From: Symbiodinium natans
Taxonomy: Eukaryota > Sar > Dinophyceae > Suessiales > Symbiodiniaceae
Length of the DNA: 64,000 nucleotides
Assembly (NCBI GenBank): GCA_905221605.1
Contig: CAJNDS010000026.1
Coordinates: 62,001-126,000 of the forward strand
Direction: 5' to 3'
Positions within the stretch are counted from its first letter, which is position 1. Each line of letters starts with the position of its first letter. Below, one piece after another: positions 1-12,428 of this stretch. Both the position numbers and the translations under genes were made by a program. The notes under the pieces are model-generated. The model saw only the letters and a program-made list of their open reading frames with translations. It did no database searches and had not been told where the DNA came from.

Positions 1-284
1 TATTGGGTTTATAGGAATTGTAGGCTTTATGTGAGCAGTATTGAGCAGTCATTGCAGACCAATCCAGATGCGCTGCTTCACTCGTGGGAGAAGACCTCAG
101 AAAGCGAATCCGGTGCCTTAATCCCTCAAGTTCCCTGAGACAAATTTCGGCCCCCAGGAGGCCTTTCCGGGCCCAGTGCGCGTCAGCGATGTCAGCGTTG
201 CCTCCCAGGAGCTGCATGGGGACAAAGCTGCGCGCGCGGACTCTCAAAATGACAAGTCGGTCGGCTGCGCTGGGCAGGTCGGGG

Positions 285-419
285 ATGGTCAATGTAGAAA
301 AAACGACGAGGTTTCTGCTGAGTAGTGCCCACGACGTGATTCCCATCGCTACAGTGGTTGATTGCGTTGATGGCTCATATCTACTGGTAGAACCACTGGA
401 CGAAGCACCTTCTGAAAGA
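285..419 (+). CDS. possible exon, unrecognised protein
   Basis: The frame reads through about 45 codons containing VDCVDGSYLLVEPLDE and ends exactly at a strong splice donor (GTAAGT at 420). The D-x-DGSY pattern is reminiscent of the core strand of filamin-type immunoglobulin repeats, but the rest of such a repeat cannot be followed upstream in the same frame. No matching downstream exon was found. This is a weak call based on a protein-like composition plus the donor site; it may be chance. Confidence 0.2.
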
Positions 420-2980
420 GTAAGTATCTTCATTCGGTGTGCTCGGCACAAAACTTGGAGGAAGCAGCTCGGTGAGCTGATTCGATCATCTGCGCAAGAG
501 CATGTGGCGCATTTTCTATGAAGAAGGAAGCTGCAACAAGTTAATCAGAGTGAATCTCTCTACCCAACTCATCAAACAGCAGTTTCCCCCTCGCCACGTC
601 GTTAAGTCCACAGACCTCAAAGCGACAACTTCGCTTCCAACTCCTCACTCCCCTGCCTCAGAAGGCTTGTTCTTTGCACGTCGTGCTGCTCGTGCGAGAG
701 CACGGGATTCTGCAAGGACCAAGGTGGCAAGGCCTAAGCTGGGACTGGGGGGCAGTTTTGCATCAGCAGCTGCACACAATGGCACCGAGGCACCGAGCAC
801 TACGAAAACAAACCAGGCTGCTGGAGTAGTAGCTTCCCGCACAGGCGAAGCGCGCGGGCAATGGCTCGCAGCCAGGGTCGGCCGTGCGGTCATCTAAGCT
901 ATGCAGCACACCTCAGAGAAACGTCGACTAAGTGCTCGAGGTCAGCAACTGGGAAACAGTGGGGTACGTCGAGCTTCAGCTTCCGGCATGAGTTTTGCAG
1001 AGTGCTCCTTTGATGAAGCCCCAAAGATCAAAGATGTGCAGCACCTTCTAGAAACCTTAGCTACGAGAGCAACTACAACAAATCCAAGCTGTTCCCTGGC
1101 CCTGCACCAGTCATGCGCCGAGGTCACATGACCAGAAGGACAGTGCTGCTTCCCGGGCTGGCGGAACTCTTTTCCGCTTCTTGGCCATGCACAAAAGCAG
1201 CCACTGCGGAAGCTTGCATACAGAGGTCAAGGACTTGGGACAATATGACCTCAAAGACTACCCAAGCCTGGCTGCACCTTTCTTGACTTCTAGACCATGA
1301 GGGTACAACATGCTCAGCACAGCTCCACCTTCGTAGCAATCAAGAAGTATCAGTAGCTCAAGCTGGCCAGCACTCCAGTCTTATTCCCGCAGGTGTCCAA
1401 GTCTTGATTTTCCAGTGTAGGAGCTTCCCTAGAATCTCTCTGTAGCAACCTCTTTCGATTTGTTGGCAGACTTGAACACCTGCAGCCATGCTGGATGCGA
1501 CTTGGGCCACGGAGCGCTGCGGAAGCGTTGAGAGCTTCTTAGGGCGCTAAGCTTCCGATGCTCAGGCCCTCGCGAGCCATGAGATCCCACCATCCCAGAA
1601 GCTCCCCTCTGAACAAAACGCTGCGCAAGACTTCCCCCCCAATGGCAACAAGTTGAAGCTTCACGCGACCTGGATGCCCATGTTCTGCAAGGCATTCTGA
1701 AACCAAGCCTGGCGATCTTGACACATTTTGGATGGCCACCCAGTCAAGAATGCCCCCTGGCTCTTGAAGACCCTGCAGTGCCAAAGGCTTGGTCTCTTGG
1801 CGCCCGAGCCCTATCCCTCAAACGTCGAAGCGCCCTGCCTGGTCATGGCCAGAAATGTCCACCTCGAGAGAAAGCAGCAAGAAAACCCCCGCGCGGCATG
1901 GGGATCCAACGTGTTTTCCTTTTGTAATTGCCCTGCCTCTGCCAGCAGCGCTTCACATAGAGGCTTGAGAGACTGCAAGCGGCGCTCCTGGGGCTTCTGG
2001 TGGACATCGGAACTTGGGGCACTGCATGTGCGCCCGAGCATGTCAGAGGTATACACAAAACTGCACTCGCTCATCGCAGGTCGAGCTACTGTTTGGGAGT
2101 CCTGCCTGGCTGGGAGAGTTTAGGGTGTTGGGGTGTGAGGTTCGAAGAGGGAACCTACAATGGAGGGCGCCTGGAGACTCTTCGGACACTGTCTGCACTG
2201 GTACTCAGACTTGCCACCACCAGCATCTCGAGTCTTGGTCCCATGCCAAGTCGAGGTCCACGTTCCGAAAGGACTTGGACGGCCTAAGAAGCTGCAGGCA
2301 GGGCTTCGGCACGTACTGAACCTGCGGCCTGCGGTGCCTGAAACTGGTTGATACCCCGCCAAGATCATTGTACATTCTACCTTTGATATTATATGCTCTA
2401 CGTGGTGTGTATATATATATATGTACTCGCACATCTGTACACTGCGCACATATATTCTATCGAGGTGTTCACCAAAGAGTGTTCACCAAAGGCCCTTCAT
2501 CACCCTCAGCTCCTGGGCACCTGCTTTGCCGACCAGCGGCTCTTGCTTCAGTCTGCTCGCAGCCTTCCTGCGAGACCACCGGACTCCAAAAGCCACGCGA
2601 GAGACTCACAAGATCTCGCAAGCGCTCGGCCCTTCCTTCGCCTTCCTTGGCAAAGACTCCCTAGAGGCCTACAACTTCAACCGCCAATGTGTGCGACTTG
2701 AGCTATGGATCTTCAGAGAACATTTTTGAACAATGCACCAACAAGACGACATCTCTCTATGCCTTTGATTTGAAGGGCCCGGAGGTGCACAGTCTGCACT
2801 AAGAAACGGTGATGAAACCTCGACGATAGATGAAGCTGACCGAATTGCAAGATGATGCAGGAAGATGCCACCCAGTATCTCGGAGCGTTTTCTTCTGTAA
2901 ACGATCTCTCAGTGCTGCCGGTGTTCGGCAGCAGGGCCCAGAATCCAGGCATTTGAGATTCCGGGAAGGCGCTAAAAGGG

Positions 2981-3084
2981 TGGGATGTCCCCCTTATACT
3001 AACAGTCCTTCACGGGGATTGTAATAGGGCGTACTACTACTATAGTCCCCATTAAGGACTGTTAGTATAAGGGAAAACATCCCA
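2981..3084. mobile_element. foldback mini-element, GGGATGT family, copy 1
   Basis: The ends form a near-perfect inverted repeat of about 30 bases (left TGGGATGTCCCCCTTATACT, then AACAGTCCTT; right the complement with one extra A). The roughly 40-base centre includes a short ACT-ACT-ACT run. It codes for nothing. A second copy with the same arms lies at 30764-30915, showing a dispersed MITE-like family. No target duplication is clear. Confidence 0.7.
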
Positions 3085-3467
3085 CAACAAAGGCTTCAGG
3101 CGTCGCAGGCTTCGAACCGCCATATAGGTGATCACCTCAGCTTCTGGGCCCCAAGGCTCAGCGGAAGCGTGTGAGAACAGAGCACTGGGCCTTCACATGC
3201 GATCACAAAAAGAGTTCACAAGAGAAAAGACGGGGCCCTTGAAAGCCAAGCTGCTTCTTGAACAAAGCTCTCTGCATGCTTCAGCCTAGGGAAGCTCTGC
3301 TCTCAAGCTCAGGTCCCAGCCCTTTGCCAGGCAAAATGTCCGTGGCGTCCTCCTGCCGAACGTCCATGGATGCAAACGAATGCGTGGCGAGCGTGTCTTG
3401 GAGTTTCGACGGTCCGGCTTTCTCCCGGGCGACGGAGTCGAGTGTCGAATGTGCTGATGATGAAGAT

Positions 3468-3470
3468 GCC

Positions 3471-3500
<30 letters not shown>
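3468..3500. repeat. CAT triplet microsatellite
   Basis: A tandem run of CAT/ATC triplets, about ten units. It produces artificial poly-His, poly-Asp or poly-Met stretches in overlapping open frames on both strands, none of which looks like a real gene. Confidence 0.9.
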
Positions 3501-3501
<1 letters not shown>

Positions 3502-3720
3502 GTCGTGGCGGCCGTAGCGCTGCTGGTGATGGTGCTGCTGGTGCTGGTGGTGCTCCAGCCGGATTGTCAAATGTGCTTCTTATTTGGGTCCGAATGTTGA
3601 TGGCGATGATGCTGGTGCACATGGTGACAACGGTCGAGGTGAGTGAAACTGCACTTAAACGCTTCGAAAACGCTACCACACTCTACTCGAGGCCTACACC
3701 GGAAACAAGCACCCCCGATG

Positions 3721-3833
3721 ACCCTAAACCCTAAACCCTAAACCCTAAACCCGAAACCCTAAACCCTAGACCCTAAACCCTAGAACCAAACCCTAAACCC
3801 TAAACCCTAAACCCTAAACCCTAAACCTAAACC
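3721..3833. repeat. telomere-type block, CCCTAAA orientation
   Basis: About 16 units of CCCTAAA with a few variants (CCCTAGA, CCCGAAA, one shortened unit). The degeneracy argues for an old internal block rather than an active chromosome end. Confidence 0.95.
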
Positions 3834-3933
3834 TTTGCCAAACCTCTGGAGCCTGCTTCGGCGCTTTCTTAAAGCGCTGCTCCAGCTGCTGGCGCAGCCG
3901 GACCTGAAGCACAAGGGGCAGCTCATTATGCAT

Positions 3934-4066
3934 TGCGCGTAACAATTATGATTATTATTATGATTATTATTTTTTATTGTTATTATTACTATTATTATTG
4001 TGAGTATTTTATTACTATTAATATTATTATTATTGCTATGATTAGTATTACTATTTATTGTTCTCC
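3934..4066. repeat. ATT-rich microsatellite
   Basis: Imperfect ATT/ATTATT triplet repeats with TAC interruptions, sharply more AT-rich than the flanks. Non-coding. Confidence 0.8.
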
Positions 4067-4382
4067 TTATTGTCAGGCTTCAAGCTTGCAAGCCGTGGAT
4101 TCTCAGTGCAGTAGTGGATCAATAAAGCAGCTGGATATGGATTCAAAGGGCAAACTGGGTGAAAGTCCATCTAAAAATAACGATACATTGCTATAGTATT
4201 CTAGTAACACTAGGAATCTTGCACTAGGATTTTCATGTCATGTTGGTGCATGATTGTGGGATTCTATGGTAGCATTATAAACGAAATAAGTATAGCAACG
4301 GACATCAGGTGTTGCAGCCTCCGACGCCCGACGCAGCTGATTGCCGAGCTCCGGCAGGCACTGCCTCTGGAAAACAAAAACA

Positions 4383-4490
4383 GGGTTTAGGGTTTTTAGG
4401 GTTTAGGATTTCAGGTTTAGGGTTTAGGGTTTAGGGTTTAGGGCTTAGGGTTTAGGGTTTAGGGTTTAGGGTTTAGGGTTTAGGGTTTAG
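4383..4490. repeat. telomere-type block, TTTAGGG orientation
   Basis: About 15 units of TTTAGGG with some variants. It faces the opposite-orientation block at 4593-4640 across about 100 bases, so the two could pair as the arms of a hairpin. Confidence 0.95.
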
Positions 4491-4592
4491 CATTGGTCAG
4501 CTGGACGCAATCGTGTGAAGACATGTCCATCCTAAGATCATCTTAAAGCACCTCTACGGGGGCGGGTTTTGGATTTAGGGTAGGCTCGGAAG

Positions 4593-4640
4593 ACCCTAAA
4601 CCCTAAAGCCTAAACCCTAAACCCTAAACCCTAAACCCTA
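4593..4640. repeat. telomere-type block, CCCTAAA orientation
   Basis: Six to seven CCCTAAA units; partner of the TTTAGGG block ending at 4490. Confidence 0.9.
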
Positions 4641-6754
4641 GACCATCTGGTCAACGTGTGCTGTCGCCACAGGCCCCTGTAGCCCTCAACCGGGAGGACC
4701 ACCACAGCGGCTGTGCCCCACGTGCATCAGGCGGCTCCACAGCCTGGGAGGGAATGAAACATTAAGAGTATTCATGCCGTTAAGAGGTCTGATTCAATTC
4801 ACTGTAAGAGCGGGGGGTTGCAGGGGGGGCCCCCCCCCTTTGCAAACAAAGCTCGCATGATGAGGGCAGGCATTGCACTCATTTGGAAACGCAATGCTCG
4901 CATGAGGAGGTTCAGACAGGATTCGTATGCTGTTAAAGCAGTCTTGGCACGGCCTAAAGCTATGTCCGTAAAAGAGCGGGGGAGTTGCGGGGCGGGCGGG
5001 CAGGGAGTTGCAGAGGGGCAAAATCGGTGGTTTTGGGTCACGGAGGCCAAACCTGCGCCGTGAGCAGCATCTTTGGCGGAGCACGAACAACATTTTCTGA
5101 GCAGTTTCCCCCCCCCCCCCTTTGAGACCTCAACCCAACCCAGAAACCAACCGTACCAAGGAAAAGCATATGAGAACCTCCAAACCATGTATTGAATTTG
5201 CAATTCAGCGCGAGAGACGGCTGCGCGCCTACTACATCCAACATCCCAACACATGGCGCCTGCGCAGTCCAACCGATGATATAGAGCACTCAAGCCCAAG
5301 GAACGCAGGCAAACCTCTCTACCTCTCCCGTAAAATCTTACTAATCTGATTGACATTATTGATATCCCTAGGTAATCCGCCGAGCCTGGGGCCGGACCCC
5401 TTTTTTTGCCAAAAATGGGTACCCCATCTAGGAGAGCAGGGGCCGCCAGCGGATGGTTCGCCAGGACCAGAGGCAGTTGCAGCCCCCAGCAGGGGCCCCC
5501 CCTTTTTCCCCGCCCTCCCTCTGCCCCCCCTTCCCCCCCCCTCCCCCCCGCCCGCCCCCCTCCCCCTCCCCCCCCCTCTCCCCCTCCTCTCCACCCTCCC
5601 TCCCCTTTCCAAAACCACTACAGAACATTAGTGAGGCTCAACTGCTGTGAGCCTTGAACCGAAACCCTAAACCTTAACCGAAGCACTCAACCCTCAAACC
5701 TTCAACAAACCCCCCCTCCCACCCTCCCCCTGCCCCCCCTTCCCCCCACCCCCCCTACCCCTGATGGGCTGGCTCCACCCTACGATTCTTGAACCCCACA
5801 CCCAAAAAACCCTAAACCCCAAAGCGTGAACCTTGAGCCCTAAGCCCTCAATCCTAAACTAACCCTCAACCCTAAACCCCAAACCATAAACCATAAACCC
5901 GGAACCCTAAACCCTAAACCCTAAACCCAACCCTTATTGCTTGGGGCCCAGCAACTTGGGCGCTGCGGAATCACCATGCTCACGCGGATGCGCTGGGCCG
6001 GGCCGAGGCGGGTCGCGTAGCGTTAAAATTAGAATGTGACTAATGTGTTTCGTATAATTGACACAATTAGTGTAATTACTAGTATACAATGAAAACGAAA
6101 GCTCTTCCCTAATCAAGCCACCAAAAGCTTCTCACTGGACCCAGACGCCTGAAGTAACTTGGTAGACTTCGGTGGGATCAGAAAAGCGTAATCGTTGACG
6201 TCTAGCTTGTGTGCATCCAAGCAGCATCAGCCGCGAGACCCCAAACGAGACCTTCCGGACCTGGGAATGTGTGAGGGGTTGATTCAACGAGACATACCGA
6301 GACCCGCGCACGTGGAATTCATGAACATGTCATAATGCCCAGCTAGCCTGGCCGATAACAATCAGGGAGACCGACCAAAGCGACAGGAATCTTGCGTGAT
6401 TTGTTGATTCCGAAACTCAATAGCCAAGGAAGAGACGTCCAGCCCTCGATTTCTGCAAACGAACTCTGTCTTGGCACTGCTTGGGTGTAGAACGAACCGC
6501 GAGCACCGTCACTGTGCTACATGCGGGCAGTCAAAGGCCCTCCCGTGCACGTATGCTACTCGAAGATCCCTTATTCCCACACAGCTCGCCAGAAGCATCA
6601 CCTCAAGCCGTCTCAACTCCCTAAACCCGAGAGCGAAAAGCATTGAAAGGCAGACTTGCAGATATGCGAAGAAATCAGCCAGCAAGATGCCGTGCGCGTA
6701 AGAGAAATAACCACCGCTGTCGTCCTCAGAAGATTGAGCCAAGGATCCTCAGTT
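4641..6754. other. pyrimidine tracts and degenerate CCCTAAA DNA
   Basis: Contains C-runs near 4829 and 5109, a long C/T tract at 5502-5605 and again at 5708-5760, and scattered degraded CCCTAAA units at 5660-5700 and 5800-5932. Glycine/arginine- or proline-rich open frames here are products of the tract. No gene is recognisable. Confidence 0.7.
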
Positions 6755-6825
6755 CCTAAACCCTAAACCCTAAACCCTAAGCCTAAGCCCTAAGCCCTAA
6801 ACCCTAAACCCTAAACCCTAAGCCT
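6755..6825. repeat. telomere-type block, CCCTAAA orientation
   Basis: About ten units, mixing CCCTAAA with CCCTAAG. Followed after 92 bases by an opposite block, so the pair diverges from the intervening sequence. Confidence 0.9.
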
Positions 6826-6917
6826 TACGCGAAAGCGCATAGTGTTTGAAAAAGCCTGAGCGCAAGGCCCAACGTCTGTGCCTCGGCAAGCTTTAAGACT
6901 TCGCCTGAAGCTGTGCG

Positions 6918-6990
6918 GTTTAGGGTTTAGGGCTTAGGGCTTAGGGCTTAGGGCTTAGGGGGTCTAGGGTTTAGGGATTAGGGTTTAGGG
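6918..6990. repeat. telomere-type block, TTTAGGG orientation
   Basis: About ten units, several of the CTTAGGG variant. The same G/A substitution appears in the facing block at 6755-6825 (CCCTAAG), suggesting the two blocks share an origin. Confidence 0.9.
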
Positions 6991-9900
6991 CTGCAGAACT
7001 ACGTAGATGAAGAATGCCACTGCATGCCGGTGCCTGGAGGCTACAGTAAAGAGCACGGATAGCGCAGGACGCGATCTGCTTTTCACGATCAGGACGAGAT
7101 AGCTTAAGGCCACCACTAGCCCCTAGTGTTTTTGGCTCTTGGCTGGCCGGAGTCAACGACGGAGCTCGACCCAACAACGGGCAACTATAGCCTTGATCCT
7201 GTGCAGCCGCGACATGGTCTAAGCCACAGTCTGTCACGGCCTGTACTGAGAAGATCCGGAGGACAAGGACAATCGCAAGGAGGCTGAGAGATAGACGCAC
7301 AGACAGCGGCCCCATCCAGGCAGCGTCAGGCCCTGGACAACCGCTGGGCTCCACCTTATGCGCGAAGAAATTTCGGTCAGCGAGAAAGGAGTCTGGAGGT
7401 ATTCTTCCAGCGTGCTGAAAACAACCAGGTGTGACTGAGTGGCCAAGAACTCTGTCCATAGGGAGCAGCTAAGCCGAACTTGAATTTCGTCACTGTCCGC
7501 ACAAACACGTGCCAACATAAGCTTGCTGCCCACAGGCTTTTCTGGTTCTGTTCCGCAGTCTTGGCCTGTGAGGGAGGGAAGCTGATATGGCATGTCATAT
7601 TATGTTGACATGAACGCTCCGCCGCTCACAGGCCTCGGGCCCACTTGCTTTCGACTGAGGTGATTGTGCACGGATCGCGATGACCAATGGCCAATAACCG
7701 TAAACCCTAAGCTCCGCCTTTGGCCTGCTGGTGCAACTACTGACGGGACATGAGTAACTTGCTGGGCTTCAGGGCCTTCCTATGTTGTGAAATACATGGG
7801 CGACTGCACGCCACACCCCCCCTGCCCCAAAACCACCAAAACGTGCCTTCTGCTGCGTGCCCGAACTTACAGGAACAACTTCAGAAGCATGCCGGCTTGT
7901 ATAGAAGAAGGTCGATCGTGAAAGTCCATCGCCGGGAAGCTGATACTTAGCCTGTGATCCTGCCTCGGATCCGTGTCCCTCGAGTGCCTCATCAGCACAC
8001 AATGCACGTTCGATTGCTGACACTAGCCTGCGGCTCCCTCAGTGCACAAACAAGGAAACGCATCTTCAGCGAAAGGCCATGGGCCTTGGTGTCAGTCGCA
8101 GTCGGTGTGCCAGATGTGAGCTCTTCAGCAGCCTGGCACCAGTTTCAGTGAGGCCCTGGACGGCCCTTTTTTTGCTCCACACATGCTGCAGATCGACACG
8201 TCGCACAAGTCCTCACACACGCCAGCCACATCTGGCTGCTTGGTTCTCCCATTCGGGGAGAAAATTAAGCCTATTTAAGGTTATTTCGGGGGGAAACTTG
8301 GGGGGCAGTGCAGAGGGGGGTAGTATAGAGGGGGGTAGTAGGGAAACCCATGATGAATGTGACTGCAACGAAAATGCGAAGACTGGCCTCTGATCTGCGC
8401 GGCTGCGCGTCGCTTGCCTCCTCAACACGGCTTTTCCGTGGCGAGTCGAGAACAGTGTTGGCAAGATGCGCAGGCTGGTGGAAAGAGAGCTCAGCCAAAG
8501 ACCTTAAGTGCTACAGAAAGGCCACCCATCGACCGCCAACTCCGGGACATATGGGGCTTTACGGAACTAGGGGACTCTAATATAGACCCCCAACTGGAAG
8601 GATCTCCTTATATTAACGACCCCAATAAGGTACCCTATTTTCGGAAGCCCCCATGTCATGACCGTCACTTCGCTTGCAACTTGGTGCTCCAGGTCGACGT
8701 GATCAATTACATGCCTGCGACTTTGTTCTGCTCGCCTGGAACTTTTCAAGCAGTCTTTCCATTCTTCCATCGGGTTTGGGGTGTCCACACTGGTTCACCA
8801 CACGGATTGGGCCTCATGCCTTCTGCGACTCACTCCTCTTCCATTTTACACTTAGTGTTGAGGTTTGAGGATACTTGAGGGTACAACGAGGCTCCGCGAT
8901 TCGCCACACATTGCTTCCTGCAAAGGGCTCTTCTTTAGGTGGTTGTGCTCGTGCGCCTAGGTGCGATCGGGAATTCAACGTACAGCGGGTTCTTGGTGCT
9001 TGCATCATGTTGGGGCCAAAACATTCATCGCCCGCGGATCCCAGAAGCTACAACACCTGCTCAGCACAGCACCACAGCACACATAGTGGGAAAAGCATAG
9101 CAATCAAATGGCGCACCATGAAAATCAGACAGATACTGCTGCCAATTCAATGATGCCTAAGAAAGTTCTTGTGCCACAGGCTCACGGTCCTAGCTTAGAG
9201 TTCGGCTCCTGTCTGAGGCTACGTGCCTCCTGTGCATGTCTGCACTAGCGACCCCTGGCCTCGGTGGCGACTTTACGCTGTTGGCCCTCCTGGAGGATGG
9301 GGCTGAACATTCAGGTGCCCTCGAGTTGTAAAAGATGTGAAGATGGGATGAAAGCTGCGGAGAAACTGCTCTGGCCATGATGATGTCCCTCCTTCTTGGC
9401 CTGGGCTCCCCCGGGCGCCACAAGTTCCTTCGCTGCCTTAGCTGCTCAAAGTCCAATCCTTCTGAAGGAGTGACCCTTGATAACCTCTCCAGCCCCTCTA
9501 TGAGCCCTGCAGAACTCCTCTGAGGTCTCCGATCTCTTTAAAGAGCACGAGTCCTCCACCTGACCCTCGGTTATAGAAGCTTGAGAACTGTCGTACGAAA
9601 TCAAGGTGCCTGCTCTTCAGCTCTTGGCGCGGCAGTAGGAGAAGACGCAGTAGCAACGGCCTTTGCGAGGCGAAGCTAAAGCGGGGCCGAGGCGCGGAGA
9701 GCAGTCACATGCAGTCACTGTCGAACAAACAGGCCATGGCTTGTGCGATACGGTGCTCCACCACCGCAAGTCCCTGAAACCCTGAAAGCTGAAGGCCGTG
9801 CGCACTGCACCACCGACACCAGGGGAAACCGCTCACGTGGAGAAAATGTGAAACGTCCGCCTCTGCGCCCTCGCTTGGTCGTCGTGCAGCGCTGCCGCCC

Positions 9901-10714
9901 TCAGCCACCTCCAAAACACCCTCAGCCACCTCCAAAACACCCAACATCATCCCAATCGGCATGCGCCATCGACAGATCCAGGACGAATCCCCTGACACTC
10001 AGCACTAGTTCAGCATCACTCGAACCGGAAGGGGGGGGGGGGCCTGAGCCCTGAGAAAAGGGGTGAAAAAAGAAAACTGCCCCTGCCGAAGCCTCCTGGG
10101 ACCCATTTTGTTTTTTCAGGGATGTCCTCTGCTGGGTAAGGCTGCTGTCTGAAAGCTTTTCAGGAAGCAGCAGCAGGTCTCGTTATCTTGGTTGCAGACA
10201 GACTTGCAGACAAGATGGGACCTCGGTTCTTCTTTGGATGGCCTAGGCTGGCCCGGTTGCCGAGGCGGAGGGGGCAAGCGGGCCATGTCTAGATTTTTGA
10301 TCCCTGCCTCTGCCGGTTCTTCAGGCATGGTGCTGAAGTCAGAGGCATCCTGTGGCAAGCTGCAAGCAGGCAGCAATGGCCAAGTGATCCTTGCTTGACT
10401 CTGGTAGATCTTCCCAGCTCATGCACAAGGTAGGAGGGAAACGCAATCAACGTTTGCCCCTTAAACAAGAATACGACCCATATTGGGGGTGGTCGGATCC
10501 TGCAAGCTACTCACAAGCATCGTAAGAACTTGTAGATTTTCGGCGGTGCGCCCTTCGAACCAATTCCTAAGGGGAAGGCCCGTGAAGCAGTTGATATAGG
10601 AACAAGTACAGTAAGCTCCATACTGCCTTGAAAGGAGCGGGCCCAGAGATACACATGCACTAATGCTCGGCAGAGAGAATGCTTGTGGCCGCCCTTGGTA
10701 ATGCCTTGGTACCG
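6991..10714. other. gene-poor stretch
   Basis: No recognisable gene. Holds G-rich short repeats near 8286-8342 (GGGGGTAGTA repeated), a tandemly doubled 21-base unit (CTCAGCCACCTCCAAAACAC plus one base) at 9899-9941 and a G-run near 10031. A minus-strand frame at 7234-7593 looks protein-like but matches no family known to me. Confidence 0.55.
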
Positions 10715-12359
10715 GCATTCCGTGCAAAGGCCAAGCCTGCCTCCACGCGTCGCGCGTGAGGACCAGCTTCTTGCTGCGATGCCTCAGTGACACCGGGCTG
10801 GACTCATCCGGCATTCTTCCCGCCGTACATGCCCTGCACGTTTCTTTAGACGACTGGCTGGTAGACATAACTTGCACATCCAAATGCCACGGCCAAGCCC
10901 TCAACAGCATGTAGCATATTCTCCTGAGTCCTAAGAGCTCCTCCCGCCTTCCGTATTCAAGCTTGGCCCGCAATGTAGGCCAACAGCGGTGCAGCATGGT
11001 GCAACAACGGCCCGCCTCGTGGTCAGGCGCTGCAGTAGGGGCCCCACTTGCGGCGGACTGCACCTACGCAACGATGCACCATGCGCAGGGTCACCGAGCG
11101 ACTGCCAAAACGTCCTTGCAGTGCCTGAACCATACGTCAGTTTCAGTGTAACTCATCAATGTTGGCCCGCTGCTTGCGAGATCTCTCCCCGTGTGCACTG
11201 TGACTGAATCCTCCTGAAGTACAAGCACGGAACCTCGCGGGCGCGGGCGGCGTGGGCGCCCTGACCAGGCTGACTGCCCTCCTTGGCTCCAGAGACTCTT
11301 CGCCGCTAGACATCGTTTATCCACCGAGGCCTTGGGCCGTAGGTGTCTGGGTAGCACAAAGCAGGCACCCCGCTCTTCCCACCCCCCCCACCCCCCCCCC
11401 CTTGGCCTCCACTTCCCACCCCTCCCCGACCTCACCTGCCCCCACCCCCAGCCCCCTGGTTTGGGTTGCCTTCTTGCAGCTCAGGCCGAGGCGGGTCACG
11501 TACCGGTAGAAAAATCGATTGATCAAATGTTGAGGAACAGTCGGTGTCAAGTCAACCGGTAGACTCATGCCATCTGCTCCGCCAGGTCTCTGCGCGTGTT
11601 TCTGGGCGTGTTGCCACGGCGGAATCCGACTCTCTCGCATCAACGTGCGCAGCAGCCGGCGAGCTCGTCGCCTGGGCCGTGCTTTCTTACCCAAGAACAT
11701 TCTTCGAGCTTGAAGCCTCACGGGCCCTAAAGCCAGCAAGAACCACTGCCCGGACAAATATGTTACATCATGTCACAGGATGTCACAGGCGAACTCAGGC
11801 TCTTAACATGCGTTCAAGCCGCCGTGCCCGACAGGTCTGCTGCGATCGACCTGAGCTCTGGGAACAGCAACGCTACGACACCTCTAAACAATCTCCAAGA
11901 CAACCTTCTACCGACGTTTGCCAGCAATCACGCTCCCACGCCGCCAACGCCGCCCACGCCGCCCACAATCCCAGGCCAGCCATGAAACGTCTCTGTCGTG
12001 CTCCGGATTAAAATTGACCCAGCGACCCCTGGCGGAAGCCTGACTCCAACTGGTGCTCCAGCTCCTTGCGATTGGACTTTGGGCTGTGACACGTGGAAGT
12101 CTGAGCACAAGCGTGACCGTCCAGCCAGCGGGACTCTGCAAATCGTCCTTCAGCTCCAAGTCGGCTGCCGCACGCAGCTCTGGATCCAGCTGGCTGCCGC
12201 GCTTGCCCTGCAGCTCCTGCAGCTCCTGCAGCTCCGCTCGGAAAGCGAACTTAAGCTCCGAGCCTGCACGTTGCGCAAGTACAAGTGCCATCTATTCGAA
12301 ATCACCACTGCCAGCACCGGGTCTACACCAACCTCACACCGGCACAGGCGCCCGTACCC
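10715..12359. repeat. tandem duplication, copy A
   Basis: About 1.65 kb that recurs at 12429-13988 in the same orientation, only 69 bases away, with most positions identical. Copy A alone carries extra sequence around 11320-11515, including a C-rich tract. Both copies contain GCCGCCCAC-type and CTGCAGCTC-type short tandem units. In the longest shared frame (minus strand, 11908-12291) I see three differences between copies and all three change the amino acid, which argues against a protein under selection. Confidence 0.9.
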
Positions 12360-12428
12360 ACACCCTACTGGCTTACCCCACTCTGGCAACTTAAAGCACT
12401 TGGCGAAGCTGAGGCAGACACAGTGCTT

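Larger units (their letters stand above)
1..3720. other. gene-poor stretch, mostly unassigned
   Basis: No protein family is recognisable on either strand. The stretch holds one exon-like piece near the left edge, a short TA microsatellite near 2408-2422, a foldback element at 2981-3084 and a CAT/ATG triplet run at 3468-3500. Open frames here are short, overlap on both strands and show no domain signature. Confidence 0.6.

Noticed and set aside
3090-3130. possible minus-strand tRNA B box (complement of GGCTTCGAACC)
   Set aside because: The bases around it do not form a T-stem, and no A box or acceptor stem can be placed.
3258-3734. 158-codon frame with poly-His
   Set aside because: Made by the CAT repeat; overlapped on the other strand by equivalent poly-Asp and poly-Met frames.
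5319-5631. Gly/Arg-rich and Pro-rich frames on both strands
   Set aside because: All derive from the C/T tract at 5502-5605.
7234-7593. protein-like minus-strand frame of 119 codons
   Set aside because: Composition looks plausible, but there is no domain, splice context or second copy to support it.
11908-12291. LQELQELQ-containing 127-codon minus-strand frame
   Set aside because: Duplicated at 13541-13924 with three differences, all changing the amino acid; the LQE run comes from a CTGCAGCTC repeat.
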